Source: Agrobacterium vitis
Lineage (GTDB): Bacteria > Pseudomonadota > Alphaproteobacteria > Rhizobiales > Rhizobiaceae
Length of the DNA stretch: 64,000 nucleotides
Direction of reading: 5' to 3'
NCBI RefSeq assembly: GCF_014926405.1
Contig: NZ_JACXXJ020000005.1
Span: forward strand, 191,001-255,000
The stretch's first letter is position 1. Each line of letters opens with the position of its first letter. Made by a program: the position numbers and the translations under genes. This document shows positions 48,642 through 58,056 of the stretch, piece by piece. The notes under the pieces are model-generated. The model did not search any database and was not told where the DNA came from. It worked only from the letters and a program-made list of their open reading frames with translations.

Positions 48642-48998
48642 ATGTACCGGATTACCAAGGAATTTCATTTTTCTGCCTCGCACCAGCTGAAAGGCCTGCC
48701 CGACGATCATCAATGCGCCCGGCTGCATGGGCATAATTACATCGTCCTGGTTGAATTGTCGGGCGAGGACCTGAATGAGCATGGCTTCCTGCGCGACTAT
48801 CATGAGCTGAAGGTGTTGAAGACCTATATCGATGAAGCCTTCGATCATCGCCATCTCAATGATGTCTTGGGTCATGACAAGACCACGGCAGAATGCCTGG
48901 CCAAGCATTTCTATGACTGGTGCAAGCAGCGCTTTGCCGAGACCTCTGCTGTCAGGGTCAGCGAAACCCAGAAAACCTGGGCGGAGTATCGTCCTTGA
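48642..48998 (+). CDS. queD: 6-carboxy-5,6,7,8-tetrahydropterin synthase
   Basis: 118 aa, T-fold enzyme converting dihydroneopterin triphosphate to 6-carboxytetrahydropterin. Zinc His residues are in FSASHQLKG and RLHGHNYIV, the catalytic Cys in DHQCARLHG, and the downstream His in [19 protein letters not shown]. It begins 4 bases after queC and its stop overlaps the proposed queE start. Substrate for QueE. Confidence 0.95.
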   Translation: MYRITKEFHFSASHQLKGLPDDHQCARLHGHNYIVLVELSGEDLNEHGFLRDYHELKVLKTYIDEAFDHRHLNDVLGHDKTTAECLAKHFYDWCKQRFAETSAVRVSETQKTWAEYRP

Positions 48999-49744
48999 CC
49001 GCGTCGGAAACCGTGATCCGGGTCAGCGAAATCTTCGGGCCGACCATTCAGGGCGAAGGCGTGCTGATCGGCCAACCAACCGTGTTCGTGCGGATGGGCG
49101 GCTGCGATTATCGCTGTTCCTGGTGCGATAGTCTGCATGCCGTCGAAAGCCGGTTTCGGGAAGAATGGCTGCCGATGAGCGTCGAGGCCATCTGGGCCGA
49201 GGTGGAAAGCCTATCCGGGGGCGTGCCTTTGATGGTGTCGCTATCGGGCGGCAATCCGGCGATCCAGCCGCTGGGCGCGCTGATTGCTCATGGTCATGAG
49301 CGGGGTTACCGCTTCGCCCTGGAGACCCAAGGGTCGATTGCCCGCGACTGGTTTGCCGATCTGGATGTGCTGGTGGTGTCGCCCAAGCCGCCTTCGAGCG
49401 GCATGGAGACGGATTGGGACGCGCTTTCGCTTTGTCTTGAGAAAGCCACAGCGCGGGGCGAGCAGCAAAGCCCGCTCACGGTGTTGAAGTTCATCGTCTT
49501 CGATGAGGCCGACTATGCCTATGCGCGCGATGCCAGCGCCCGGCATCCGCATCTGCCGGTCTATCTCCAGCCCGGCAACCATACACCCCCGCCGCCGGAA
49601 GACGATGACGCGGTCATCGACATGGATGGGATCATGACCCGCATGCATTGGCTGGTGGACCGGGTGGTCGAAGACCGCTGGTTTGCCGCCCGTGTGCTGC
49701 CGCAACTGCATGTGCTGCTCTGGGGCAACAAGCGCGGCGTGTGA
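48995..49744 (+). CDS. queE: 7-carboxy-7-deazaguanine synthase (radical SAM)
   Basis: 249 aa with the radical-SAM cluster motif CDYRCSWCD (CX3CX2C). Upstream is the substrate region [17 protein letters not shown]. The glycine-rich SAM segment is [12 protein letters not shown] (Asn where many QueE have Glu). It rearranges carboxytetrahydropterin to CDG. I choose a TTG start at 48995, overlapping the queD stop as TTGA, with GGAG eight bases upstream; a GTG near 49011 is the alternative. An ATG at 48920 is deep inside queD and unlikely. Confidence 0.9.
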   Translation: MTASETVIRVSEIFGPTIQGEGVLIGQPTVFVRMGGCDYRCSWCDSLHAVESRFREEWLPMSVEAIWAEVESLSGGVPLMVSLSGGNPAIQPLGALIAHGHERGYRFALETQGSIARDWFADLDVLVVSPKPPSSGMETDWDALSLCLEKATARGEQQSPLTVLKFIVFDEADYAYARDASARHPHLPVYLQPGNHTPPPPEDDDAVIDMDGIMTRMHWLVDRVVEDRWFAARVLPQLHVLLWGNKRGV

Positions 49745-49832
49745 GATATTTTATCCCTTTTGCGTCTTTTTCGTCGTATTTTGACTATCTCTGTGCCATT
49801 CTGCTTCCGTGCAAGATGTCGGAGGATTGGCG

Positions 49833-51047
49833 ATGCTTGGAAGTCTGAAAAGCGCATTTGCTGCAAAATCGTTGAAGTTCAAGGATACTGGCAGGGTATC
49901 GGCAACCGCCGATGCAAAAGGCAAATACGACAAGAAAGATGCACCACTGTCCGTTACGGATGTTGCGGCGGCATGCCTGGATGTGGCTTTCGGGACAGCC
50001 AATGGCGGAAATAGCACCGGCTATGCAGCCTTGGGACAAAGTGTCGCCGAAGCTGGCCGAAACGGATACAAGGCGCGGGGCAATGCCGGAATTTCTGTGC
50101 CGCCGAATCCGTTTTTCGTGGCACGTGGTCACAGCAGCGGGGACCTGACCAGTGAAAGCCCTGCGACGCTGAAATATATGCAGCGCCGACGGTACAAGGA
50201 AATCGGCAGCAATGCTGTTTCAATCGCCGGTTCGGTGTCGGTTGCAGCATCGATGGGCGCCTTGCCAATCAATGCCCTTTCCGTTGCCAAGCAGGTCAAC
50301 AGTACGGCATCGACTGCCAGTCACCTGACAAAGCTGAAAATACTGGCAAGCAGGGTGGACGCCGCAAATCAGGGGCAAGCTGATGGCGTGCCGTTGTCGG
50401 ATATTATTGCCGAAGTCATCAAGCGGAAGATTCACAAATCCGGCATAGAGGGTACGAAACTGGTGACGGGCTCGGTGCCTGTTCTGGGCGAAATCGCTAC
50501 CGCATCCGTGAATGCCGGTATTAACGGCACCACTTCGGCTTTCAAGACTTTTGACAAGGCGTTCCATGCTAAGTCATGCGCTCGGCTTGCCCTCGAAATT
50601 CATTGGCGGGCCTATCAGGAGCAATTCTCTGCCTATTGCCGGACACGCCGTTTGAACCCGGATGATTTTCTGCTTCGAGACGATTATCTCGCCCGTTCCC
50701 GTCCGCCGCGGTTGACCGGCATGAACCTGAAGGCCGCCAATGAAGAATTGCGCAAGGCCGACAAGCCACCACGGCTGACCGGCATGGGGCTTTCCCAGGC
50801 AAGGCAGGCCTTGGAAGAACATTCACCTCCGGCGTCTCGCTTGCCGTCCTCTGAGTTGAAGACTGTGGTCACAGAGGCCAGGAACAATTTCTATTTCTAC
50901 CGGGATGCAGGGCCTGCGACTGAGTTGTTCAGTGAGATCTGTTCAAGACGGTCGGTATTGGCCCTGCTTGGGTCCTATGATGTCGGAGCTTTGATCATGG
51001 AGCCTGGTGGTTGGGTGGCGCTTACGGACAAGATTGCTTCTCTGTGA
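49833..51047 (+). CDS. Uncharacterised 404-aa protein with duplicated PPRLTGM motif
   Basis: I do not recognise this protein. ATG at 49833 follows GGAGG, so it is a real gene. It has no signal peptide. Two Ala/Val/Ser-rich weakly hydrophobic stretches (about residues 125-150, SIAGSVSVAASMGALP, and 207-233, LVTGSVPVLGEIATASVN) could insert in or lie on membranes. A 22-residue tandem duplication lies near 290-330: RPPRLTGMNLKAANEEL, then KPPRLTGMGLSQARQAL. The C-terminus is soluble. It stands alone between queE and a chemoreceptor gene, with no secretion genes beside it. A secreted effector or membrane-active toxin is one guess from shape only. Confidence 0.7.
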   Translation: MLGSLKSAFAAKSLKFKDTGRVSATADAKGKYDKKDAPLSVTDVAAACLDVAFGTANGGNSTGYAALGQSVAEAGRNGYKARGNAGISVPPNPFFVARGHSSGDLTSESPATLKYMQRRRYKEIGSNAVSIAGSVSVAASMGALPINALSVAKQVNSTASTASHLTKLKILASRVDAANQGQADGVPLSDIIAEVIKRKIHKSGIEGTKLVTGSVPVLGEIATASVNAGINGTTSAFKTFDKAFHAKSCARLALEIHWRAYQEQFSAYCRTRRLNPDDFLLRDDYLARSRPPRLTGMNLKAANEELRKADKPPRLTGMGLSQARQALEEHSPPASRLPSSELKTVVTEARNNFYFYRDAGPATELFSEICSRRSVLALLGSYDVGALIMEPGGWVALTDKIASL

Positions 51048-51129
51048 CCGGCAACCTCTCATTTTTTCCTTAAACCATAGTCAAATCAAACAATTAGTCT
51101 ATCGATAGCACAGGCGCTGCGCCATTGGC

Positions 51130-53163
51130 TTAAAACTCCTCCCACTGATCGCGGGATTGAGCGGCAGCTGCACCGCCGCCAAAGGCCTTGGCGACGGCCT
51201 TGACCCGTTCGCGGGCCGGAGACGGAGCCGGGCTGCGGGCGGTTAGGTTTGCGGAGACCGGCTGCGGTGCGCTGCGTCGAGGCACAGGCGTAACCTGGCC
51301 TTGCTGCCCGGAAATCTTGAAATGGCTGAGCAGGCCGACCAGGCTCTGCGCCTCGTCGGAGAGTGAATGGGTGGAGGCTGAGGTTTCCTCGACCATGGCG
51401 GCATTCTGCTGGGTCACCTGATCCATCTGGTTGATGGCGGCGTTGATCTCATGCAGGCCGGTTGCCTGTTCCTTGGCCGCATTGGCGATGGAATGGATAT
51501 GATCGTTGATCGTCAGCACGCGGCTTTCGATCTTTGCCAGCGCCTCGCCGGTCTTTTGCACCAGCTTGACCCCGCCTTCGACCTCGTGGCCGGATTTGGT
51601 GATCAGCGCCTTGATGTCCTTGGCCGCATTGGCGGAGCGTTGCGCCAGTTCGCGCACTTCCTGGGCAACCACCGCAAAACCCTTGCCGGCCTCACCCGCG
51701 CGGGCGGCTTCCACACCGGCATTCAGGGCCAGAAGATTGGTCTGGAAGGAAATCTCGTCGATCACGTTGATGATGGTGGAAATTTCCTTGGAAGCGTTTT
51801 CGATCCGGCCCATGGCGTCCACGGCTTCGCGCACCACGACGGCGGACTGGGCGGCATTTTCCGTGGCTTCCGTCACGATCCGGCTGGCTTCCTGGGCACG
51901 TTCCGAAGAGCCGCGCACCACGACTGTGATCTCGTCGAGCGCTGCCGAAGTTTCCTCCAGAGCCGCGGCTTGCTTTTCGGTGCGCATCGACAATTCGTTG
52001 GTGGCATTGCTCAATTGGCCGGTGCTGCCGCTGATGGCGTCCGTCTTGTGGCGGATACTGGAAATCGTGTCGCGCAGGCGCTCAAAGGTGGTGTTGACAT
52101 TGGCCTGCAATTCGCCGAAGGCACCTCTGAACTGGCCTTGCATTTCCTGGCTCAGATCGCCGCTTGCGAGATTGGCGATGACCCGTCGGGTTTCCGTCAC
52201 TCCGCGCTCGACGCTTGCGATCAGCTCATTGATATTGTTAGCAAAACGATCAAGATTTGCGTCGGCATAATGGGTGCCGATCCGCTTGCTGAAATCGCCA
52301 TCGGCGGCGGCTGCGACGACAACGGACATGCTGGATTGCAGGTCATCGCTTTTTGCCCGCAGGGCCGCTTCCTGGGCATTCATGCGGGCGACGTCCTGGC
52401 CGTTGCGCTTGAAGGTTTCGACCGCCAAGGCCATGTCGCCGATTTCATCCTTGCGGGTGGCGCCCGGCACGTCGGTTTCGAAATCGCCATTGGCGACACG
52501 CTTGATAGCTGCGGTGAGCTGAACGATCGGGCGGCTCAATTGCTTGACACCGATATAGATCCCGAGGCCGACGCCGATCAGGATCGAGATGACCGTCACC
52601 GAGACGATCAGGATCATCATGGCTGTCTGGAAGCTGGCGACCGATGCCGTGACCGCCTGGAGTTCTTTCTTGTCGGCGCTGACAACGGCATCCACCTCGG
52701 TCTGGAAGGCTTTGCGGTTGGCGCGGTTGGCCTCGTTATTGCCCTGCTCATTGGCGGCCTGCGGACCGACTTCGGTGCCCAAACGGACTGTTTCCGTGCG
52801 GAATGTCCGGAATTCCGCTGCCTTGGCAACCATGGATTGGAAGGCTTGCACCTGGGTTTCCGGTATCATTTTCCGCCAGGTTTGAAGCGTGGCATCCATA
52901 TCATCGAGACTTTTTGTCAGCCCCTTGCCGAACTTGTCGGCATCTTCCTTCGATTTCGCCGCATAGATACCCCGTGATTCCATCACCACCGAGGTGATCA
53001 GGCGGTTGAGTCGCTCACCCTGGAAGGCGCGCTCGGATAGATTGAGAACCTGTGCGGTCTTGTTGTCATATCGCAATGTCACGAAAATCCCGATCGCCCC
53101 GATCAGGGATGCGGCAAAGCCGAGAATGAAAACAAGTAGATATATTTTCGCATTGATACGCAT
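51130..53163 (-). CDS. Methyl-accepting chemotaxis protein with C-terminal WEEF tail
   Basis: 677 aa. Membrane helices near residues 6-29 and 185-208 flank a helical periplasmic domain. HAMP follows (SRPIVQLTAAIKRVANGDF), then a second HAMP-like region (LIASVERGVTETRRVIANLA). The signalling tip is EISFQTNLLALNAGVEAARAG-like with VVAQEVRELAQRSANAAKD. It ends SRDQWEEF, the xWxxF tether type. GGAGGGGGA precedes ATG 53163. The signalling halves of this and the receptor at 37459-39393 are close paralogues; the sensing domains differ. Confidence 0.93.
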   Translation of the reverse strand: MRINAKIYLLVFILGFAASLIGAIGIFVTLRYDNKTAQVLNLSERAFQGERLNRLITSVVMESRGIYAAKSKEDADKFGKGLTKSLDDMDATLQTWRKMIPETQVQAFQSMVAKAAEFRTFRTETVRLGTEVGPQAANEQGNNEANRANRKAFQTEVDAVVSADKKELQAVTASVASFQTAMMILIVSVTVISILIGVGLGIYIGVKQLSRPIVQLTAAIKRVANGDFETDVPGATRKDEIGDMALAVETFKRNGQDVARMNAQEAALRAKSDDLQSSMSVVVAAAADGDFSKRIGTHYADANLDRFANNINELIASVERGVTETRRVIANLASGDLSQEMQGQFRGAFGELQANVNTTFERLRDTISSIRHKTDAISGSTGQLSNATNELSMRTEKQAAALEETSAALDEITVVVRGSSERAQEASRIVTEATENAAQSAVVVREAVDAMGRIENASKEISTIINVIDEISFQTNLLALNAGVEAARAGEAGKGFAVVAQEVRELAQRSANAAKDIKALITKSGHEVEGGVKLVQKTGEALAKIESRVLTINDHIHSIANAAKEQATGLHEINAAINQMDQVTQQNAAMVEETSASTHSLSDEAQSLVGLLSHFKISGQQGQVTPVPRRSAPQPVSANLTARSPAPSPARERVKAVAKAFGGGAAAAQSRDQWEEF

Positions 53164-53390
53164 AGATTCCCCCTCCGCTGAGCCGCGGCAATCTCCTTCG
53201 ATAGGTCCAATGTAGGGGGGAACAATTAATTATTGCTTTGGAAATCAATCTGACTTTCGCTGTTCCAGAGGGTGGCACAGCCTTGAATTGTCCTTGCAGA
53301 TTCGGCTTGGATGAGAATACCATTATAAATGGATGTAATTTATATTGCACCCATAGGTGTTGTTTTCTCATTTTTGGAAAGGAGATCTCG

Positions 53391-54635
53391 ATGAAAAAAT
53401 ATCTTGTGATTCTCATCACATCTTTAATAGCAGCGATGTCGTTTGCCTGTTCTGGTTTGGCGCAAACTGTTGCCGATCCGGCGATGACGGCGCCAGATGA
53501 AAATTCTTGGACATTGTTTTTGTCTGTCAACGCCAAGGCAAAGACTGAGGGCAGCAATAATGCGCTCTTTGAAACCTGGGCGAGTGACGCGGACACCTTC
53601 ACTCCCAAGCCAGTTTGGCCACAGGGTGGATCACCGAAGAGTTTGGTACCCAGGGCTCTCAGTCGTCTCTCGCATGGAGCGCCGATAAAAGCACTGCTGG
53701 TGCCTGGCGGAAACAACGACCAACCTGGCACGCCAATTGAAGAAGTGCGCCGCAACCATGCGTCATTCGATTATATCGTCAACAACAATCTTTATAAGGT
53801 CTCCGGCCTTAAAGCTGCGTTCAGTAAATCAGATAGTATTATTTCTTTTCCGACAGATGCGATCGAAGTGAAGGCCAACTGGGTCGCGGTCGATGGGCTG
53901 AAAGCATTCAATGGTTTCAGCGGAACGGCTGCGGATGCCAAGAAGCTCTACCATGTCAATACTGCGGGCGGAAAAGACTATGCTCTGGTCGCCATGCATC
54001 TGATTTCCAAGCAGGTTCCAAACTGGACCTGGGCTACCTTCGAGCATCAGGACAATCCCGGACGGTGTGATGTCATCGGTTGCACGGACAGTTTCGGGGC
54101 TGTGCCATCCGTCCAGCCACCGTTATCACAGGTTGAATCCACAACGCCATATCCTGCCTGCACCAAGACGCCAGCATTGAAAGCGTTGTTTGCAGGCGCG
54201 GATATCGATCCGGCTTACCTTAACTATTGCTTGAAGGGCAGCCAGACGGATACGACAACCGCGACCGGCCTGACCGTGCGCCTCGGCAATTCGGTCACGG
54301 AAAAAGGCTTTGTCGCCTATTCTTCCTGTATAACCTGTCATGGCCGTGCCGGTGCTGATTCGAATGGTAAGATGACGTCATTTGCCGGTTTCGATTTGAT
54401 TTCCGCCAGTCAGCCATTAACGAGTAATGTCGGAAATGCGCCAATTGGACCGATCGAGCCGTCCTGGTTCTGGGTTCCGGGCAATCCGCCTGCGCTTCCT
54501 ATGCTGGCGGATGGCACCTCAGATCTGACGCGGATCGCTTTGGCTGTGGATTTCGTATGGTCCATTCCGTTCTGCGCCATCGATGATACGGCATCTCCAC
54601 CACAAACCAAATCGACGTTCTGTGCCACCAAGTAA
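53391..54635 (+). CDS. Secreted protein with one CXXCH heme-binding motif
   Basis: 414 aa. A signal peptide is evident (KKYLVILITSLIAAMSFA, with GLAQ as a likely cut). The N-terminal half contains NSWTLFLSVNAKAKT and LFETWASDADTF. One c-type heme motif lies at residues 313-317 (SSCITCHGRAG). Several Cys besides it (DVIGCTD, YPACTKTP, LNYCLKG, IPFCAIDD, TFCATK) could form disulfides. I know similar secreted proteins only as uncharacterised. ATG 53391 follows AAAGGAGA, while the open frame back to 53238 is not coding. It may be a monoheme periplasmic protein; redox partner unknown. Confidence 0.7.
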   Translation: MKKYLVILITSLIAAMSFACSGLAQTVADPAMTAPDENSWTLFLSVNAKAKTEGSNNALFETWASDADTFTPKPVWPQGGSPKSLVPRALSRLSHGAPIKALLVPGGNNDQPGTPIEEVRRNHASFDYIVNNNLYKVSGLKAAFSKSDSIISFPTDAIEVKANWVAVDGLKAFNGFSGTAADAKKLYHVNTAGGKDYALVAMHLISKQVPNWTWATFEHQDNPGRCDVIGCTDSFGAVPSVQPPLSQVESTTPYPACTKTPALKALFAGADIDPAYLNYCLKGSQTDTTTATGLTVRLGNSVTEKGFVAYSSCITCHGRAGADSNGKMTSFAGFDLISASQPLTSNVGNAPIGPIEPSWFWVPGNPPALPMLADGTSDLTRIALAVDFVWSIPFCAIDDTASPPQTKSTFCATK

Positions 54636-54645
54636 CGTGTAATCA

Positions 54646-54688
54646 AGCATTGAGCCGGAAAGGGGAAGCCGGTTTTCGGCTCAATGCT
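54646..54688. repeat. Palindromic repeat after the CXXCH protein gene
   Basis: Perfect 12-base arms AGCATTGAGCCG (54646-54657) and CGGCTCAATGCT (54677-54688) with a core GGAAGCCGG. It resembles the other palindromes here in size and in the internal CCGG half. It could also act as a terminator-like hairpin between convergent genes. Confidence 0.65.
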
Positions 54689-54752
54689 AGAGTTTCCCTT
54701 ATTGGTTCTCGAACGCCGGTTCCTACCGTTCCGGCCGATCTATTGGCGGATC

Positions 54753-55787
54753 TCAGACCCAGCCCTGCAACTCCCGGCGCACGACATTTTCCAGCACGCG
54801 CATGCCGTCCGGGCTGTCGTTCAGGCAGGGGATATGGCTGAATTTCTCACCGCCATTGTGGTGGAAGATTTCGCCCGCTTCACCGGCAATTTCCTCCAGC
54901 GTTTCCAGACAATCGGAGACGAAGCCGGGATTGATCACGGCAATACGCTTAATGCCATCCTTGGCAAGTTTTTCCACGGTCTTGTCAGTATAGGGCTGTA
55001 GCCATTCCTCAGGCCCGAAGCGGGACTGGAAGGTGACCATCAGCTTTTCCTTCGGCCAGCCCAACCGCTCACGCAGCAGGCGTCCGGTCTTGTAGCATTG
55101 GCAATGGTAGGGATCGCCCTTCATGAAATAGGACTTCGGAATGCCGTGGAACGAGGTCAGCACCAGTTCCGGTTCCCAGTCGAGGCTGGCGAGATGGGCT
55201 TCGATGGAATTGGCCAGTGCATCAATATAGACCGGATCGTCGCTATATTGCGGCACGGTGCGCAGTGCCGGTTGCCAGCGCATCTTGAGCAGTGCCTTGA
55301 AGGCCTCGTCATTGACCGTGGCGGTGGTGGCGGCGGCATATTGTGGATAGAGCGGAAACAGCAGAATTTTTTCGCAGCCAGCCTTTTGCAGCGCGTCCAT
55401 GCGCGATTTGATCGATGGTTGGCCATAGCGCATTGCCCAATCCACCACGACATTTGGCAGGTCGGTGAGCGACGCGGCCATTTTCTCGGCCTGGTTGCGG
55501 GTATAGGTCCGCAGATAGCTCTCGTTCAGGTCATTGTTCCAGATCTCAGCATAGGCCTTGCCGACTTTGCCGGGGCGAGTGTTCAGAACGATGCCATAGA
55601 GGATAGGATACCAGAACAGCCGCGACCATTCGATAACCCGCTTGTCGCTGAGGAATTCCCTCAGATAACGGCGCATCGAGGTGTAATCGGTGCCATCAGG
55701 CGTGCCGAGATTGACGAGCAGCACGCCGACCTTGCCGAAATTGACCTTTGGATGTTCGGAAGGAAGATGGTTGACGATCGCGCTCAT
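54753..55787 (-). CDS. hemH: Ferrochelatase
   Basis: 344 aa. Inserts Fe2+ into protoporphyrin IX as the last step of heme synthesis, at the inner membrane. Landmarks are VLLVNLGTPDGTDYTSMRRYL near the start, the catalytic His in SFHGIPKSYFMKGDPYH, the CQCYKT segment, FQSRFGPEEWLQPYTD, and the acidic Glu region GFVSDCLETLEE. All usual parts are present. Start ATG 55787 has AGGG upstream. Transcribed from its own unit after the 5'-nucleotidase gene, from which it is separated by a terminator. Confidence 0.96.
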   Translation of the reverse strand: MSAIVNHLPSEHPKVNFGKVGVLLVNLGTPDGTDYTSMRRYLREFLSDKRVIEWSRLFWYPILYGIVLNTRPGKVGKAYAEIWNNDLNESYLRTYTRNQAEKMAASLTDLPNVVVDWAMRYGQPSIKSRMDALQKAGCEKILLFPLYPQYAAATTATVNDEAFKALLKMRWQPALRTVPQYSDDPVYIDALANSIEAHLASLDWEPELVLTSFHGIPKSYFMKGDPYHCQCYKTGRLLRERLGWPKEKLMVTFQSRFGPEEWLQPYTDKTVEKLAKDGIKRIAVINPGFVSDCLETLEEIAGEAGEIFHHNGGEKFSHIPCLNDSPDGMRVLENVVRRELQGWV

Positions 55788-55862
55788 ATTTGGACTACCC
55801 TGGTCAAGAATTCGATGCTGCTGTTACGCTTTTGGACTGAGAAGAGATCACTGTCCAGAATG

Positions 55863-55888
55863 AAAAACGGCCCGGATTGCTCCGGGCC
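55863..55888 (-). terminator. Intrinsic terminator of the 5'-nucleotidase gene
   Basis: Minus-strand GGCCCGGA and TCCGGGCC (55888-55869) form a perfect stem around GCAA and are followed by G and five T. It lies about 48 bases past the stop of the 5'-nucleotidase gene. Confidence 0.88.
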
Positions 55889-55935
55889 GGACCTTTTGTC
55901 GCATGTGGGAGGTTTGGACTTCCCGCAACTGAAAG

Positions 55936-57873
55936 TTACTTTGCCGGCACGGTCAGAACGTCACCGATCTCGATATGGTCGGGATGGCGCAGCTTGTTGG
56001 CGGCGGAAATCTTCTTCCAATCCTCGCCATTGCCATAGGTGGCCTCAGCGATTTTCCACAGGTTGTCGCCCTTAACCACGGTATATTGGGTCGGCTGAGC
56101 GGCGGCAGGCGGTGCGGAGACGGCCGGGGTTACCGGCGCCGGAGCGGCGGGGGCAGGGGTTGCCGGAGCAGGTGCGGCAGGCGCCGTTGGAGCAGGAGCA
56201 GGACCTGGGGCCGTGGCTTGGGCAGCGGTCGCGGTCTTCGGCTGGGCCGCTGGCGCGACATAGCCAGCTGGCGTAACTTCGCTGACGCGGCCATCGGTAA
56301 ACGGCTTGTAGGGCGAATTCTTAGCCAGGAAGTCGGCTGTCACATCGGCGAGATCCGGACCGTAATCATAGGCGTTCTGTCCTGCTGTCGCGAAGATCTT
56401 GTAGCCGTCGCCGCCAGAGCGCATGTAATTATTGGTGACGACACCATAGAGCTTGCTGGTATCGAGCGGCACGAAGCCGTCGCCGTCCTTGACCTGAACG
56501 TCGACGATCCGGCTGCCGACAGGCTTGGAACGGTCGAAGCTGTATTTCAGACCGGCGACCTGTGCGAACCGGCCAGCGCCATCATCTATCTGGCTCACGC
56601 CGTTTTCAAGCGCTGCAATCACGTCGGAGCCCTTGAGCTGGAAGGTGGCAAGCGTGTTCTGGAAGGGCAGGACGGTGATGACCGAGCCCATCGTCACCTT
56701 GCCGCCGCCGATCGAGGCGCGCAGGCCGCCGCCGTTCTGGATGGCGATGCTGATGCCCTGGCTGCGGGCATGATCCAGCATTGCCTCGGCCACCAGATTG
56801 CCCATGGGGCATTCCTTGGCGCGGCAGGTGGTGGAGGCGCCGTCGATCGGGCCGGCACTTTCGCCGATTTCCTTCTGGCGCAATTCCTGGATAGGACCGG
56901 CCAGTTCCTTGACCTTGGCGGTCATTGCTTCATCAGGCTTGAATTTCGAATCGATCAGGATCGGATCGCCCTTGGCACTTTTCACCACGCCGTTATCGTC
57001 GAAAACAACAGTCAGATCACCGAGATATTTGCTGTAGGAGGCAGCGGTGACGACAGGCACCTTGTAGCCGCCGGGATTGTCGACCAGCGTCGGGTAGGGG
57101 CCTTCGGCCTTCGGATCACTGTTAGACAGCAATGTGTGGGAATGGCCGCCGACCACCACATCGACGTCAGGGATCTTGGCGATTTCCATGTCGCGGTGAT
57201 AGCCGACATGGGTGAGGGCGATGATCTTGTTGACGCCTTCGGCCTTCAGTTTCTTCACTTCTTCGGTGATGGCAACGACATCGTCGGTGAATTTCACATT
57301 CGGACCCGGCGATGCCAGTTCCACGGTTTCCGGGGTAACGGCGCCGACGATGCCGATCTTCTGGCCGCCGATTTCCAGGATTGTGGAGGGCTTGAACTTG
57401 TCCTTCAGCTTCGATTCGGCATTGGCTTCCAGATTGGCGACCACGACCGGAAACTGCACCTTGTCGAGGAAGGGACCGATGGCTGTCTCACCGTCGTCGA
57501 ATTCGTGATTGCCAAGTGTCATGGCGTCGAACTTCAGGATGTTCATCACATCCAGTTCGGCTGTGCCTTTGTAGGTGGTGTAAAACAGCGAGCCTTGGAA
57601 ATTGTCACCGGCATTCAGCGACAGGACATTCTTGCCAGCCAATGCCGCGCGGGTCTGGTCGAACGCCGTCTTCAAACGGGCCGCACCGCCAAAGCATTGG
57701 TTCTTGCTTTCCTCATCCGCGGAGCACGTCGAATCATATTTATTGATCGACTCGATCCGTGAGTGAAAATCGTTGATATGCAGGATGTTCAGTTCGAAAT
57801 CGGCAAAGGCCGCCCCCGACGACAGGATGAGCACCGAGGCGCTCAACAGGCCAAATTTAAATCTTTTTAACAT
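55936..57873 (-). CDS. Periplasmic 5'-nucleotidase / metallophosphoesterase with C-terminal LysM
   Basis: 645 aa. A signal peptide (GLLSASVLILSSGAAFA) is followed by the UshA-type metallophosphatase domain (~25-300): LHINDFHSRIE, NAGDNFQGS, TLGNHEFDDG and VVGGHSHTLL. A C-terminal nucleotidase domain (~330-520) has AIQNGGGLRASI and NNYMRSGGDGYK. Then comes a Pro/Ala-rich linker (~535-595) and a LysM domain (QYTVVKGDNLWKIAEATYG). It should hydrolyse extracellular nucleotides, and LysM would tether it to peptidoglycan. ATG 57873 starts with a cationic n-region (MLKRFKFG). Confidence 0.93.
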   Translation of the reverse strand: MLKRFKFGLLSASVLILSSGAAFADFELNILHINDFHSRIESINKYDSTCSADEESKNQCFGGAARLKTAFDQTRAALAGKNVLSLNAGDNFQGSLFYTTYKGTAELDVMNILKFDAMTLGNHEFDDGETAIGPFLDKVQFPVVVANLEANAESKLKDKFKPSTILEIGGQKIGIVGAVTPETVELASPGPNVKFTDDVVAITEEVKKLKAEGVNKIIALTHVGYHRDMEIAKIPDVDVVVGGHSHTLLSNSDPKAEGPYPTLVDNPGGYKVPVVTAASYSKYLGDLTVVFDDNGVVKSAKGDPILIDSKFKPDEAMTAKVKELAGPIQELRQKEIGESAGPIDGASTTCRAKECPMGNLVAEAMLDHARSQGISIAIQNGGGLRASIGGGKVTMGSVITVLPFQNTLATFQLKGSDVIAALENGVSQIDDGAGRFAQVAGLKYSFDRSKPVGSRIVDVQVKDGDGFVPLDTSKLYGVVTNNYMRSGGDGYKIFATAGQNAYDYGPDLADVTADFLAKNSPYKPFTDGRVSEVTPAGYVAPAAQPKTATAAQATAPGPAPAPTAPAAPAPATPAPAAPAPVTPAVSAPPAAAQPTQYTVVKGDNLWKIAEATYGNGEDWKKISAANKLRHPDHIEIGDVLTVPAK

Positions 57874-58005
57874 CCGTAACTCCTGATTTCATGGAACACC
57901 CGCTTTGGTTACCCCTCTTTTATGACGTTCTTATCGGGCTTTTGCGGAAGGTTGCATGTTTCCATCGTGCTTGGTTTATCGCAAGCGAAAATAAGCCAGA
58001 ACAGC

Positions 58006-58032
58006 AAAAAGCCGGCCCCCTGGACCGGCTTT
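58006..58032 (-). terminator. Intrinsic terminator of the Omp10-like gene
   Basis: Minus-strand AAAGCCGG (58032-58025) pairs with CCGGCTTT (58015-58008) and a T-run follows to 58006. It lies 25 bases downstream of the omp10-like stop. Confidence 0.85.
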
Positions 58033-58056
58033 GCCAAGCGTGGATGAGTTGACGCG

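Noticed and set aside
55975..57762. 595-codon plus-strand open frame
   Set aside because: Antisense to the 5'-nucleotidase gene. It has Gly/Arg repeats created by the Pro/Ala linker read backwards, and no ribosome site or family motif.
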